Shown piece after piece: positions 25,978-35,187 of a stretch of DNA of 64,000 nt (its first letter is position 1; each line of letters starts with the position of its first letter). A program made the position numbers and the translations under genes. Origin of the DNA: Corallococcus interemptor (GTDB lineage Bacteria; Myxococcota; Myxococcia; Myxococcales; Myxococcaceae); NCBI RefSeq assembly GCF_003668875.1, contig NZ_RAWM01000009.1, forward strand, positions 1 through 64,000, read 5' to 3'. The notes beneath the pieces are model-generated. The model was not told where the DNA came from. It made no database searches and saw only the letters and a list, made by a program, of their open reading frames with translations.

Positions 25978-27330
25978 TCATTCCGAGGAGGAGGCCTCCT
26001 CCAGGCGGCGGAGGAAGGTCGGGTAGGACAGCCCCAGGGCCTTGGCCGCCTCCACGCGTCTGCCTCCCAGCTGCTCGAGCACGTGCCGCACGTACAGCCG
26101 CTCCACCTCATCCAGCGGCCGGGGCGGGCCCGACACGGAGAAGGCGTTGGGGTCGGCCGGGGCCGGCGCGCCGCCGCCCTTGGCGAGCGACTGCAGCTCG
26201 AGCGCGGGGCCGACCTCGAGCACGAGCGCCCGCTCGAGCACGTTGCGCAGCTCGCGGACGTTGCCGGGGAAGGGGTAGCTCACCAGGCGCTCCTCCGCGG
26301 CCGGAGAGAAGGGGACCGGGCGCCGGCCGAGCTCCGAACAGAGCTCCTGCACGAGCGTCCGTGCGAGCGGCAGCACGTCCTCGCGACGCTCGCGCAAGGG
26401 GGGCACGTCCACCCGGAACACGCTGAGCCGGAAGAGGAGGTCCTCGCGGAAGCGCCCGGCGGCGACCTCCGCCTCCAGGTCCTTGTTGGTGGCCGCCACG
26501 ATGCGGGCGGTGCTCGTGAGCTCCGTCATGCCTCCGAGCCGCCGGAAGGCTCCCTTGTCGAGGAACGTGAGCAGCTTCGCCTGGAGCGCGAGCGGCAGCT
26601 CACCCACCTCGTCGAGGAAGAGGAGCCCATCGCTCGCCAGCTCCACCAGCCCGCGCCGGGCCGTCTTCGCGTCCGTGAAGGCGCCGCGCTCGTGCCCGAA
26701 GAGCTCGCTCTCCATCATGGTGTCCGGGAGCGCGGCGCAGTTGATCTGCACGAAGGCCCCCTGCTTCTGGCGCAGGGCGTAGAGATGACGGGCGAGCACC
26801 GCCTTCCCCGTCCCCGTCTCTCCGAGCAGCAGCACGGGGCTTCTGGGCGTGGTGGCGATCCGCTCCAGCATCTGGAGGGTGCGCTGCATCACCGGCGAGC
26901 GGGACTCCGCCAGCCGGTGCCGTCCCTCGAGGACGCTCTCCGCCTGGCGCAGGCGCTCCTGGAGTTGCAGGTCGCTGGCCGCGCGGCGCGCGCGCATCAC
27001 CAGGTCGTCAATCTCCACCGGCTTGCTGAGGTAGTCGCGCGCGCCCGCGCGGATGGCCTCGACGGCGCTCTCGATGTCGCCGTGCGCGGTCACCATCAGC
27101 ACGACGGTCGTCGGAAGCTGGGCTCGCAGCTCGGGCAGGAAGACGAGCCCGTCTCCGTCCGGCAGCCGCCGGTCCAGCACGACGAGGTCGGGCGCCTCGG
27201 CGGCGAGCGCGACGCGCGTCTCATGCAGCGAGCGCGCGACCCGGACGCGGAATCCCTCCTGGCTCAGCATGGAGGCCGCGAGCGAGGAGAAGGTCCGGTC
27301 GTCATCGACGAGCAGCAGGGAGGTGCTCAT
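25978..27330 (-). CDS. Sigma-54-dependent response regulator (NtrC family)
   Basis: Regulator of 450 residues with three domains: receiver (1-120; acidic DDD at 9-11, phospho-acceptor Asp53, Lys in YLSKPV), AAA+ activator (about 140-370; Walker A GETGTGKAVLARH, Walker B LLFLDEVGELP) and Fis-type helix-turn-helix at the end (VEAAKALGLSYPTFLRRLEE). The sigma-54 contact loop reads GAFTDA (216-221) rather than GAFTGA, a natural variant. The ATG overlaps the stop of the sensor kinase gene by four bases. It most likely activates the sigma-54 promoter 105 bases downstream of its own stop. Confidence 0.9.
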   Translation of the reverse strand: MSTSLLLVDDDRTFSSLAASMLSQEGFRVRVARSLHETRVALAAEAPDLVVLDRRLPDGDGLVFLPELRAQLPTTVVLMVTAHGDIESAVEAIRAGARDYLSKPVEIDDLVMRARRAASDLQLQERLRQAESVLEGRHRLAESRSPVMQRTLQMLERIATTPRSPVLLLGETGTGKAVLARHLYALRQKQGAFVQINCAALPDTMMESELFGHERGAFTDAKTARRGLVELASDGLLFLDEVGELPLALQAKLLTFLDKGAFRRLGGMTELTSTARIVAATNKDLEAEVAAGRFREDLLFRLSVFRVDVPPLRERREDVLPLARTLVQELCSELGRRPVPFSPAAEERLVSYPFPGNVRELRNVLERALVLEVGPALELQSLAKGGGAPAPADPNAFSVSGPPRPLDEVERLYVRHVLEQLGGRRVEAAKALGLSYPTFLRRLEEASSSE

Positions 27331-28994
27331 GAAGCCATTTTCTCGAGCGGAAGGCGGACCGTGAAGCGGCTGCCTCCGGGTACGCGCAGGTAGGAAACGC
27401 TTCCTCCATCATGCGCACGGATGGCCGTGCGCACCATCGGAAGCCCGAGCCCGATGCCCTTCGAGCGGCCCACCGCGAAGGGCTCCCAGAGCCGGGGCTC
27501 GAAGGCCGGGGGCACGCCGCCCGCGTTGTCCTCCACGACGAGCACCACCTCCGCGCCGTCGCGAAGCAGCTGGACCTCGACGCGGGGTGTGGGCTGCTGG
27601 CCGGTGTCGTGCGCCACGGCTCCGGCTTCGACGGCGTTGCGGATGAGGTTGTCCGCGGCGGAGACCAGCAGTGTCGGGTCTCCCTTCACGAAGAGTCCCT
27701 CCTGCAGCGTGGTATCGATGGTGACGTCCGCGGCCTCCGGCAGCAGCCTCACGGCCTGGAGCGCGTCCTGGACCAGCAGGTGCATCTCACAGCTGCGCCG
27801 CTGCGTGGACTGGGGGGAGGCGAAGCTCAAGAGCGAGCGGGCGAGGTGGCCCAGCCGGTCCGCCTGGGAGCGCAGCGCCTGCACGGGCAGGGTCGTCTCG
27901 CCTCCCTTCGCGCGGATCATGCTGAGCGCGGCCTGCATGCTGTTGAGCGCGTTCTTCACCTCGTGGGCGATGAGCGAGGACGCCGTGCCGAGCGCCGCCA
28001 TCGTCTCCTGGCGGCGCAGCTGCTCTTCGGCCGCCATCAGCGAGCGATAGGAGCGGCGCAGGAGCACCGTGAAGAGCAGGAGCACGCCGCCGAGCAGCGC
28101 GGTGTGGAAGCCGAGCTGGCCCAGGTAGCGGCGCTTGAGCAGCTCGCGGTCGCGCGCCTCGTCCTCGAGCACGGCGAGCAGCATGTCGGTTCCGGGGACG
28201 AGCGCCGCCGCGCCGAGCAGCCGCGTGCCTCCGAGCGTCACGGCCCCGGGTGCATCCACCATGGGGCGGAGGAGCGAGGCGAGCTCCGGCTGGCGCAGGA
28301 GGGGCGGGGGCGCGGCCGGCAGGAGGAGCCGTCCGCGCTCGCCGAGCAGCGCAACCAGGGACTCGTTCGTCCCGCGATGCACCGGGAGCAGCTCGTTCGC
28401 CGTCGCGAGCTCGCCCACGAGGAGGCCCACGACCCGTTCATCGCGCACGATGGGGACCGCGACCGCGACGAGCCCTCCGCCCTCCTCGTCCAGCAGTCCG
28501 ACCGAAGCGGCCCGCTTCTCCACGATCCGCCGGAACCACGGGCGCGAGGCGAGCGGCGTGGTGCCGAGCTGCATGTTCGCCGGGTCGCTCCAGATGCGCT
28601 GGCCGTCCGCGGACACCAGCGCGACGCCCGCGGAGAAGAGCGACGTGTGGCCAAAGGCGTTCTCGAGGAGCGCCACCTCGGGGCCCGTGGCGCCATCCTC
28701 GGGCCGGAGCGACGGGTGCTCCGCCATCCGCTGCAGCTCCGAGCGCAAGAGGCCCAGGTGCGCGCCCAGGGCCTGGGCCTGGAGTCCCGCGCGGTCCGAC
28801 AGGTGGACGAGCAATTCGCCCTCCGCGGCCTTCACGTCCGCCCGGTAGGTCACGAAGGGACTGACGAAGGCGGCGCACCACAGGAGCATCAGGCCGACCA
28901 CGGCGGACCGGCCCGCTTTTCGCTGCGTGCGAAGAAGCTCGCCCGGCGGGGGCACCAGTGAGGTCAGGGACGGATGGGCCGGAGGCGGCGACAT
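27327..28994 (-). CDS. Membrane sensor histidine kinase (dCache-like)
   Basis: Sensor kinase of 555 residues. Transmembrane segments at about 30-52 and 290-310 enclose a ~240-residue periplasmic domain with dCache-like features (YRADVKAAEG, DGQRIWSDPANM, RPWFRRIVE, VGLLVGELAT). The cytoplasmic half has a dimerisation domain with His344 in AHEVKNALNSM and an ATPase domain with EDNAGGVPP and 'GIGLGLPMVRTAI'. I chose the ATG at 28994; an in-frame GTG/ATG at 29042 would overlap the previous gene. It is followed at once by its response regulator. The signal may be a small ligand in the periplasm; inorganic carbon is inference from the target operon. Confidence 0.88.
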   Translation of the reverse strand: MSPPPAHPSLTSLVPPPGELLRTQRKAGRSAVVGLMLLWCAAFVSPFVTYRADVKAAEGELLVHLSDRAGLQAQALGAHLGLLRSELQRMAEHPSLRPEDGATGPEVALLENAFGHTSLFSAGVALVSADGQRIWSDPANMQLGTTPLASRPWFRRIVEKRAASVGLLDEEGGGLVAVAVPIVRDERVVGLLVGELATANELLPVHRGTNESLVALLGERGRLLLPAAPPPLLRQPELASLLRPMVDAPGAVTLGGTRLLGAAALVPGTDMLLAVLEDEARDRELLKRRYLGQLGFHTALLGGVLLLFTVLLRRSYRSLMAAEEQLRRQETMAALGTASSLIAHEVKNALNSMQAALSMIRAKGGETTLPVQALRSQADRLGHLARSLLSFASPQSTQRRSCEMHLLVQDALQAVRLLPEAADVTIDTTLQEGLFVKGDPTLLVSAADNLIRNAVEAGAVAHDTGQQPTPRVEVQLLRDGAEVVLVVEDNAGGVPPAFEPRLWEPFAVGRSKGIGLGLPMVRTAIRAHDGGSVSYLRVPGGSRFTVRLPLEKMAS

Positions 28995-29001
28995 GCGCCC
29001 A

Positions 29002-29463
29002 TCATCCACCCATTGCGGTCCGCGCGGCAGCCACTCGTGCACCCTTTCGATAGGTGCCGACTGCCATCAGCAGCGTGATGGCGATCCCGAAGACGGTCGG
29101 GCCCATGAAGAAGTACTTCCAGCTGAGGAGGGCCGTCACCGCGTGCGCGACCGCGAGCGCCCAGGCCATGCCCGAGACCGCGCGCCAGGAATCCACGGGC
29201 ACGTTGTCGAGCTGCCAGGCGATGACGGCGGACAACACGAGAAAGACAGACACCATCATCCCGAAGCCGAACCAGAAGCCATACCAGGTGCTGGCCGCCC
29301 CGTTGAAGTCGAACGACACGGACTTCATCTGGGCGAACACGGCGTCGGCTTCCGCCCCCAGGCTCGCCTGCGCCAGCATTCCGCCCGCTGTGTGCGCGGC
29401 GCAGTACAGGAGCAGGAGGTAGGTGGCACAGCGAAAGGGCGTGAAGTATCGCTTGAGGGGCAT
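29002..29463 (-). CDS. Small four-helix membrane protein
   Basis: Protein of 153 residues with four predicted transmembrane segments: 'YLLLLYCAAHTAGGMLA', 'WYGFWFGFGMMVSVFLVLSA', 'AWALAVAHAVTALL' and 'FGIAITLLMAVGTY'. It has a basic C-terminus. Similar small membrane proteins (LIC_13387-like) are widespread, with no known function. Its stop lies seven bases before the sensor kinase start and nine bases after the Ser/Thr kinase stop, so it is probably part of one operon and could help sensing or assembly of the kinase. That role is inference. Confidence 0.7.
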   Translation of the reverse strand: MPLKRYFTPFRCATYLLLLYCAAHTAGGMLAQASLGAEADAVFAQMKSVSFDFNGAASTWYGFWFGFGMMVSVFLVLSAVIAWQLDNVPVDSWRAVSGMAWALAVAHAVTALLSWKYFFMGPTVFGIAITLLMAVGTYRKGARVAAARTAMGG

Positions 29464-29472
29464 GGCTTCCTC

Positions 29473-31200
29473 TCAGCGTGAGCCCGTCGAGGACTGGGGG
29501 CCGCGCTGTCGCAGCAGCCACGCGGCGCGGGAGCGGACGTTGGCCATGGGGTGCTCGCGGGCCGCCTCCTCCAGCGCGGGCACCGCGGCCTCGCCCAGGT
29601 CCTGGCGCAGGAAGTCCTGGCAGGTGCCGTGGTACCGGTCGCTGACGAGGCAGCGGATGGCGTTCTGGATGACGACCGGTGCGTTGCGGTACGCGGCGTC
29701 ATTGCGCAGCGCCGCGCGGTAGGCCGCCACGCCATCCACCCAGCGGAGGTTGTCGAAGTCGACGTTCCCCTCCAGGTAGCGGACGTAGGCGCTCGTCGGG
29801 TGCTTCGCCGCCAGCTTCTTCAGCGCCGCCAGGGCCGCGTCGCGCCGCTGCGCCTTGATCAACCGGTGGACCTCGTCGATGCCCGGGAGCTGCTCCACCA
29901 CGGGCTGCCATTCCGTGGCGGACGCCGGAGCCTCCGCCCGTGTGTCCTCGACCGCCGGGGCCGTGGGCGACGGGCGCTCCGAGGCCACCGGCGCCGGAGA
30001 CGCGGACCTTGACGACATCGCCCACCAGCCAAGGCCCATCGCGGCCAGGCCGAGCACCGCCGCGCCTCCCACGAGCCGGCGCGCGCCGCTGCGGGCGGGT
30101 GGGGACGTGATGGGGCCCGAGCGGATCGTGGCCTCGGACTCCTCCTTCCTGGCCACGGCCTCCGTCGGAGCCACCGGTAGGGGCTCCGGAGCGCGGACTT
30201 CGGCCTGGAGGCCCACGGGCGTCGCGCGGGGCTGCGCCCGGACGTTCCGCGTCGCGAGCGCGTCCTCCCCGGGACGTGCTGGCGTGGGCGAGGAGCGCGG
30301 CACTTCTGGCGCATCACCGGCCGCGGGCGTCACGGCCGGGCCCGCCCCGGCCGCTTCGAGCGCGGCCAGGAACTCCTTGGCGGACTGGAATCGATTCCCC
30401 GGGGCCTTCTCCAGCGCCTTCGCCAGTGTCGCTTCGAGCTCCGCGGAGAAGCCCGCGTCAGGGACGGCGTCGCGCAAGCGGGGCGGTGTCACCTCTCGCT
30501 GCATGCGCAGCAGCTCCGCGTTGCTGGTGGCGTTGAAGGGCTTCTTCCCGGTGAGCAGCTCGTAGAGCAGCACGCCGGTGGCATACAGGTCCGTGGGCGG
30601 GCCCACCGGCTCGCCGTGGATCTGCTCCGGGGCCATGTACGCCGGCGTCCCCAGCATCAACCCCGAGGTCAGGCCCGTGACCTCGTCGCGCAGCTTGGCC
30701 AGCCCGAAGTCGAGGATGCGCACCTGCTCTCCAAGCCCCTCCGCGTGCGTGACGATGATGTTCTCGGGCTTGATGTCGCGGTGGATGATGCCCTGCGCGT
30801 GGGCATGGGCGAGGCCGGCGAGCACCTGCCGCACGGTGCCCAGGGCCCGGGCCGGGAGCAGCGGACCATCCCGCAGCGTGCCCCGCAGGGTCTCTCCGGT
30901 GACGAAGTCCATCACCATGAACGGCGATTCCTGGTCCACGCCGAAGTCGATGACCGACACGCAGCACGGATGGGTGAGGCGGCTCATGGCTCGCGCCTCC
31001 ACCTGGAACCGCTTCCGGAAGTCCTCGTCCCGGGCGGCCCAGGCGTGGAGGAACTTGATGGCGACGGGCTTGCCCACCTCCAGCCGCTCGCCCCGGTACA
31101 CCATGCCCATCCCGCCCGCGGCCAGCCGCTCGATGATGCGGTAGCGCTCCTGCAACACCGAGCCGATGCGTGGATCCGTAACGGCCGTGGGCTCATTCAT
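29473..31200 (-). CDS. Ser/Thr protein kinase (Pkn2 family) with membrane anchor and TPR/HEAT-like C-terminus
   Basis: Kinase of 575 residues. The catalytic domain (about 20-280) has the glycine loop LAAGGMGMVYRGE, VAIKFLH with the ATP lysine, HRDIKPENI near residue 137, DFGLAKL near 160 and APEQIHG. A Pro/Ala-rich linker with basic patches leads to one transmembrane segment at about 370-390, then an extracytoplasmic part with repeated helical units (KLAAKHPTSAYVRYLEGNVD). The ATG at 31200 was chosen because homology starts there. It heads a tight gene cluster with the membrane protein, sensor kinase and sigma-54 activator, which suggests crosstalk between Ser/Thr and two-component signalling. 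Confidence 0.88.
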   Translation of the reverse strand: MNEPTAVTDPRIGSVLQERYRIIERLAAGGMGMVYRGERLEVGKPVAIKFLHAWAARDEDFRKRFQVEARAMSRLTHPCCVSVIDFGVDQESPFMVMDFVTGETLRGTLRDGPLLPARALGTVRQVLAGLAHAHAQGIIHRDIKPENIIVTHAEGLGEQVRILDFGLAKLRDEVTGLTSGLMLGTPAYMAPEQIHGEPVGPPTDLYATGVLLYELLTGKKPFNATSNAELLRMQREVTPPRLRDAVPDAGFSAELEATLAKALEKAPGNRFQSAKEFLAALEAAGAGPAVTPAAGDAPEVPRSSPTPARPGEDALATRNVRAQPRATPVGLQAEVRAPEPLPVAPTEAVARKEESEATIRSGPITSPPARSGARRLVGGAAVLGLAAMGLGWWAMSSRSASPAPVASERPSPTAPAVEDTRAEAPASATEWQPVVEQLPGIDEVHRLIKAQRRDAALAALKKLAAKHPTSAYVRYLEGNVDFDNLRWVDGVAAYRAALRNDAAYRNAPVVIQNAIRCLVSDRYHGTCQDFLRQDLGEAAVPALEEAAREHPMANVRSRAAWLLRQRGPQSSTGSR

Positions 31201-31317
31201 GGGCGCGCACGATAACAAGCCCGTTGCACGCGGGGAGGGTGGGGCGAAGAAGCCCTCACCCCTTCCAGGGGTGAAGGCCCAGGGTCGCTCCAGGTGCGGG
31301 TCCCGCAACCCGGTCGT

Positions 31318-32544
31318 TCATGCCGGAAGCAGCTCCACCGGCAGCGTCCGGGGGCCGTGGATGGTGAGCCCCGGGAGCCATTCGACAGTGGGGGAGGCGA
31401 GGCGCAGGGCGCGGATGCGCGGGACCAGCGCCTCCAGCGCGAGCCGGGCCTCCATCCGCGCGAGCTGCGCGCCCAGACAGAAGTGGATGCCATGGCCGAA
31501 GGAGAGGTGCTGGCTTGCCTTCTCCCGGCCGGGGAGGAAGGCGTCCGGCTGCTCGAAGACGCGCTCGTCGCGGTTGGCGCTCGCCACCAGCCCCATGACC
31601 AGGCTGCCCGCCGGGATGGGCGTCCCGGACAGCTCCACGTCCGACGTGGCGACGCGGAAGGCGAACTGCGCGGGAGGTTCGCAGCGCAGCACCTCTTCGA
31701 TGAAGCGCGGAATGTGCGCGCGGTCCGCCCGCGCCTGCTCCAGCTGTTCAGGGTGGCGCGCGAGGAGGATGGCCGCGTTGCCGATGAGCTGCGCCGTCGT
31801 CTCCATGCCCGCGGGCAGCAGCAGGAAGAGGAAGGCCAGGACCTCCGCGTCGGTGAGCCGCTGGCCGTCCACCTCGGCGCGCAGCAGGTCGCTCACCATG
31901 TCCTCGCCCGGCTGGCGGCGTCGCGCGGTGATGACGCCCCCGAGGTAGTCCTCCATCTCCTTCACGGTGTCGCGGATGCCCGCGTGCTGCGCCGGCACGG
32001 CGGAGGTGATGAGGCCCATGTTCACCGACCAGCGCTTGAACTCGGTGAAGGTGGACGGCTCCAGGCCGAGCATCCGCCCGATGATGTTGCGCGGGAGCAC
32101 GAAGGAGAAGGCGTCCACCAGGTCCACCTCGCGCTGGGAGACCGCGGCCTCCGCCAGCGTCAGGGCCTCGTGGCGCACCTGGGCCTCCAGCCGCGCCATG
32201 CCCGTGGGACCGAAGGCGCGGTTGACCATGGCGCGAAGCTGCGTGTGGCGCGGCGGATCCCGGGTGACAAGCGATTGCGCCACCGGGTTGGGGCCCAGCC
32301 AGGCCGGCTCCGCCGTCATCGCGAGCGCTTCGGAGGAGAAGCGCTGCGCGTCCTTCTGGAGGGTGCGCACGTCCTCGTAGCGGGCGGCGGCGTAGGCGCC
32401 AAAGGGGGCGATGCGGCAGAGCCCTGACTCCGCGCGCATGCGCGCATACAGGGCGTGGCGCTCCGCCTCGGTGGTGGGAGCGAACAGGTCAAACGTCTGC
32501 AACGGGGTCTCCAGGGTGATGCCCCCGGTGGCCCGGGGCTTCAC
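31318..32544 (-). CDS. Cytochrome P450
   Basis: Soluble bacterial P450 of 408 residues, the standard length. Heme-binding motif FGHGIHFCLGAQLAR with thiolate Cys356; I-helix AGMETTAQ near residue 245, where the acid/alcohol pair differs from AGxDT by having Glu-Thr-Thr; ExxR in EEVLR near residue 285; and the RDPPRHTQLR segment near residue 94. No ferredoxin or reductase gene is adjacent, so electrons must come from elsewhere. No biosynthetic cluster surrounds it; the substrate is unknown. Confidence 0.92.
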   Translation of the reverse strand: MKPRATGGITLETPLQTFDLFAPTTEAERHALYARMRAESGLCRIAPFGAYAAARYEDVRTLQKDAQRFSSEALAMTAEPAWLGPNPVAQSLVTRDPPRHTQLRAMVNRAFGPTGMARLEAQVRHEALTLAEAAVSQREVDLVDAFSFVLPRNIIGRMLGLEPSTFTEFKRWSVNMGLITSAVPAQHAGIRDTVKEMEDYLGGVITARRRQPGEDMVSDLLRAEVDGQRLTDAEVLAFLFLLLPAGMETTAQLIGNAAILLARHPEQLEQARADRAHIPRFIEEVLRCEPPAQFAFRVATSDVELSGTPIPAGSLVMGLVASANRDERVFEQPDAFLPGREKASQHLSFGHGIHFCLGAQLARMEARLALEALVPRIRALRLASPTVEWLPGLTIHGPRTLPVELLPA

Positions 32545-32671
32545 GACGGAATACGGACGCTGCCCCCGGGCCTGGTTGCGCAGGGGAGTGGGGGCGCGGA
32601 TTCACTTGCGACACCACATCAGCGATGGTGCGCGCCACAGCCTGGGGGACGGAAGGGACCCCGGAACCCGA

Positions 32672-33292
32672 ATGAGCCCTCAATCCAAGACGAACCGCTG
32701 CGCCCGCGCCTTCTCTCCCCGCGGACTCCTCGCCCTGGGGCTGTTGTCACTTCCTGCCTGTGATTCCAATGACCCCGTGGGGGAGCTGGGGACGGTCCAG
32801 GCGGAGTACGAAGGGGAATGGAGGTATTTCAGTGACGTCCAGCAGGGAGTCCTCACCGCCCCGGACGACCCCGCTTCGCCGGAAGTCAGCCGTCTTGCGG
32901 TCTGCGGATGGGAGACCGAGGGCAGGGGCTTGTTCGACGATTCGAACGTCTGCTTCAACCTGCGCTTCGACACGGCGCTTCTGGGCGCGGGGCCCGCGAC
33001 CTTCGGCATCGACGGCGCGGTGGTGGTCCCCGTGCAGGCCGGGATCGACCCCACCTTCACCCCGGGCGAAGCCCACGGTCCGGGCGTCCGCGCGGCGTGG
33101 GTTCACACGGGCTGCTATGGGCAAATACAGGAGGACGACGTCCGCCAGCAGGTGACCGGGACACTGGAGCTGCGGGTGAACGACGCCACCCGCTTCGCGG
33201 GCCATCTCGTCCTGGACATGACGGGGGCCTCGTCGGGACAGTGCTCCACGTCCAGGGCCCGCGCGGATGTGGAGTTCGACCTCCCGCGCTGA
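32672..33292 (+). CDS. Lipoprotein of unknown function
   Basis: Hypothetical lipoprotein of 206 residues. The signal peptide ends LLSLPAC, giving a lipidated Cys near residue 30. The mature part is beta-rich (EYEGEWRYFSD; 'VTGTLELRVNDATRFAGHLVLDM') and has four further cysteines that could form disulfides. The start at 32672 follows GGAACCCGA, a weak site. I do not recognise the family. Confidence 0.65.
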   Translation: MSPQSKTNRCARAFSPRGLLALGLLSLPACDSNDPVGELGTVQAEYEGEWRYFSDVQQGVLTAPDDPASPEVSRLAVCGWETEGRGLFDDSNVCFNLRFDTALLGAGPATFGIDGAVVVPVQAGIDPTFTPGEAHGPGVRAAWVHTGCYGQIQEDDVRQQVTGTLELRVNDATRFAGHLVLDMTGASSGQCSTSRARADVEFDLPR

Positions 33293-33326
33293 GCCGGAGG
33301 GCGCTTGCCAGCCGGATGCGGGTGAA

Positions 33327-33719
33327 TCAAGGCACGTAGGCGATGCAGTCAATCTCCACGCGCAGGCCCGCGTCAGGGAGCGCGGACACCTGCACGGTGG
33401 TGCGCGCGGGCCGGTGACCGGCGAAGACGCGCTCGTAGACGGCGTTCATCCGGGCGAACTCCTGCATGTCCACCAGGAAGACGCCGCAACGCAGGACGTG
33501 CTGGAGGCTGGAGCCGCCGGCCACGAGGATGCGCTCCAGGTTGCGCAGCACCGCTTCCGTCTGCGCTTCGATGCCTTCGGCCTGGATGCCGGTGGCCGGG
33601 TCCTTCGCCGCCTGTCCGGAGATGAAGAGCAGCCGGTCCAGCTGCATGCCGGGAGAGTACGGGCCCACGGGCTTGGGCAGTCCGGGCGCGAGGATGGGCT
33701 GATGCTTCGCTGACGTCAT
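33327..33719 (-). CDS. RidA/YjgF/YER057c family enamine/imine deaminase
   Basis: Protein of 130 residues, normal RidA length. Family signatures are PVGPYSPG at the substrate pocket, LLFISGQAA, QTEAVLRNLERIL, and the end RVEIDCIAYVP with the conserved R-x-E-I-D. RidA proteins clear reactive enamines formed by PLP enzymes. The ATG at 33719 overlaps the stop of the upstream membrane-protein gene by four bases, so the two are co-translated, an unusual pairing with no obvious functional link. Confidence 0.88.
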   Translation of the reverse strand: MTSAKHQPILAPGLPKPVGPYSPGMQLDRLLFISGQAAKDPATGIQAEGIEAQTEAVLRNLERILVAGGSSLQHVLRCGVFLVDMQEFARMNAVYERVFAGHRPARTTVQVSALPDAGLRVEIDCIAYVP

Positions 33720-35083
33720 GGTGTTGGCTCCTTGGGAAAGGCTCGAAGGAACTGCGCGTCCTTCCAATCCCAGACGCGCGAAGGATCCGCATCCACGTTC
33801 ACCGGCACGGAGTTCCAGTTGTGGACGTCATAGGCATTGGATGCCCGCCAGTGGACGAACACGCTGAACACGGCCGTCACGGCCAGCACGCCCGTGAGGA
33901 CGCGGTGCCGTGAAGGCGCCTCCAGGACCGACTGCACGGGGAACGCGAGGAAGTAGACGACGTACGGGAGCACGTCGGTGAAGAAGCGCGGGCCAATGGA
34001 GTGCCCGGCCCACCAGATGAAGAAGGAGGAGATGACCGCCCAGTGCAGGACCGCGATGAGGGCGAAGACGACCTCGTAGGGCTCCAGGCTCCGGCCGCGC
34101 CACTTCTGGACAAAGCCCACGACGGCCAGCACCAGGAACGGGGAGAAGGCGAAGAGGCCGCGCGAGGGGCTGACGAGGTTGGCGGCCAGCGCCATGAAGA
34201 ACGGGCCAGCGAACGGGTCCACCGTGTGACGGTAGTAGGGCGAGAACGGCGAGCCGTAGACCGACAGGTGGTACGCGCAGAAGGGAATCGCGACGAGCGC
34301 CGCGCCCGCGAAGTAGGCCGGCAGCTGGCGGCGGTAGCGCAGGGCCATGAACCCGGTGACCACCAGGACGCTGAGCGAGTGCGTGGGCCGGCAGGCGTAG
34401 GCGGCCGCGACCCAGAAGCCCAGCGGGAACGCGGTGCGCGCGGTCTGTTCAGGCCGGGCCAGGAGCAACATGACGCAGGCGATGGCGAAGAGCCCGGGGC
34501 CGTGTTGCCAGAGCACCCGGCTGGCGGTGGAGAACGCCGTGGTGCCCAGCCCGAAGAGCAGCACCGTGACGAGCGCCGCCCCCGGGGACACCCGCCTGCG
34601 CAGGGTGACGAGGAGCACCACCGCCGCGGCGCAGACATAGAACGAGGCGATGAGCTGCTCGGTGCGGGCGAAGGTGCCCAGGTACTCCCTGCCGGTGTGA
34701 CGGAACAGCGTCCGCCAGGCCAGCGCCTCCGCGCCGAACGTCCCCAGGCGGGGCAGCACCGGCTCCATCAGGGTGATGAGCCCTTCGGCGGCGGCCAGGA
34801 ACGGGAGCGCGGAGACCATCACGCCCGGCGGGTACACGTAGTACGTGTGGCCGCCCGCCTCGTTGCGCGCGTACGCGGTCCCCGGGAAGAAGAAGTGCCG
34901 GAACTCGTCCAGGTCGGTGTTGCCCTCGTGGAGGATGCTGGCCGCGGAGGGGATGGACCACAGCGAGTCCGTCTGCAGCCGCGCCTCGCTCACGGTGTAG
35001 ATGCCGAACAGGGCCAGCCCCATCAGCCAGAGCGCGAGCGTGGAGGACGCGAAGCTGCGCGGGGAGAGGGAGGGGGTTGGCAC
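33716..35083 (-). CDS. Polytopic membrane protein, GT-C glycosyltransferase-like
   Basis: Membrane protein of 455 residues with about ten hydrophobic segments. The first loop has SLWSIPSAASILHEGNTDLDEF and later 'YYVYPPGVMVSALP', a layout also seen in GT-C/PMT-type mannosyltransferase-like proteins, but the canonical acidic DE motif is weak. A C-terminal aromatic tail (NAYDVHNWNSVPV) is likely periplasmic. A role in envelope sugar transfer is plausible, no more. It is followed by the overlapping RidA gene. Confidence 0.65.
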   Translation of the reverse strand: MPTPSLSPRSFASSTLALWLMGLALFGIYTVSEARLQTDSLWSIPSAASILHEGNTDLDEFRHFFFPGTAYARNEAGGHTYYVYPPGVMVSALPFLAAAEGLITLMEPVLPRLGTFGAEALAWRTLFRHTGREYLGTFARTEQLIASFYVCAAAVVLLVTLRRRVSPGAALVTVLLFGLGTTAFSTASRVLWQHGPGLFAIACVMLLLARPEQTARTAFPLGFWVAAAYACRPTHSLSVLVVTGFMALRYRRQLPAYFAGAALVAIPFCAYHLSVYGSPFSPYYRHTVDPFAGPFFMALAANLVSPSRGLFAFSPFLVLAVVGFVQKWRGRSLEPYEVVFALIAVLHWAVISSFFIWWAGHSIGPRFFTDVLPYVVYFLAFPVQSVLEAPSRHRVLTGVLAVTAVFSVFVHWRASNAYDVHNWNSVPVNVDADPSRVWDWKDAQFLRAFPKEPTP

Positions 35084-35187
35084 GGCAGGGGTTTCTAGCG
35101 AATCCGGCGCAGGAACCCCAACTCCCGGTGAAAGGCCCGCTCCCCCAGGAGACCCATGAGGGAACAGGCCCGTTCACGGCAACTGCT

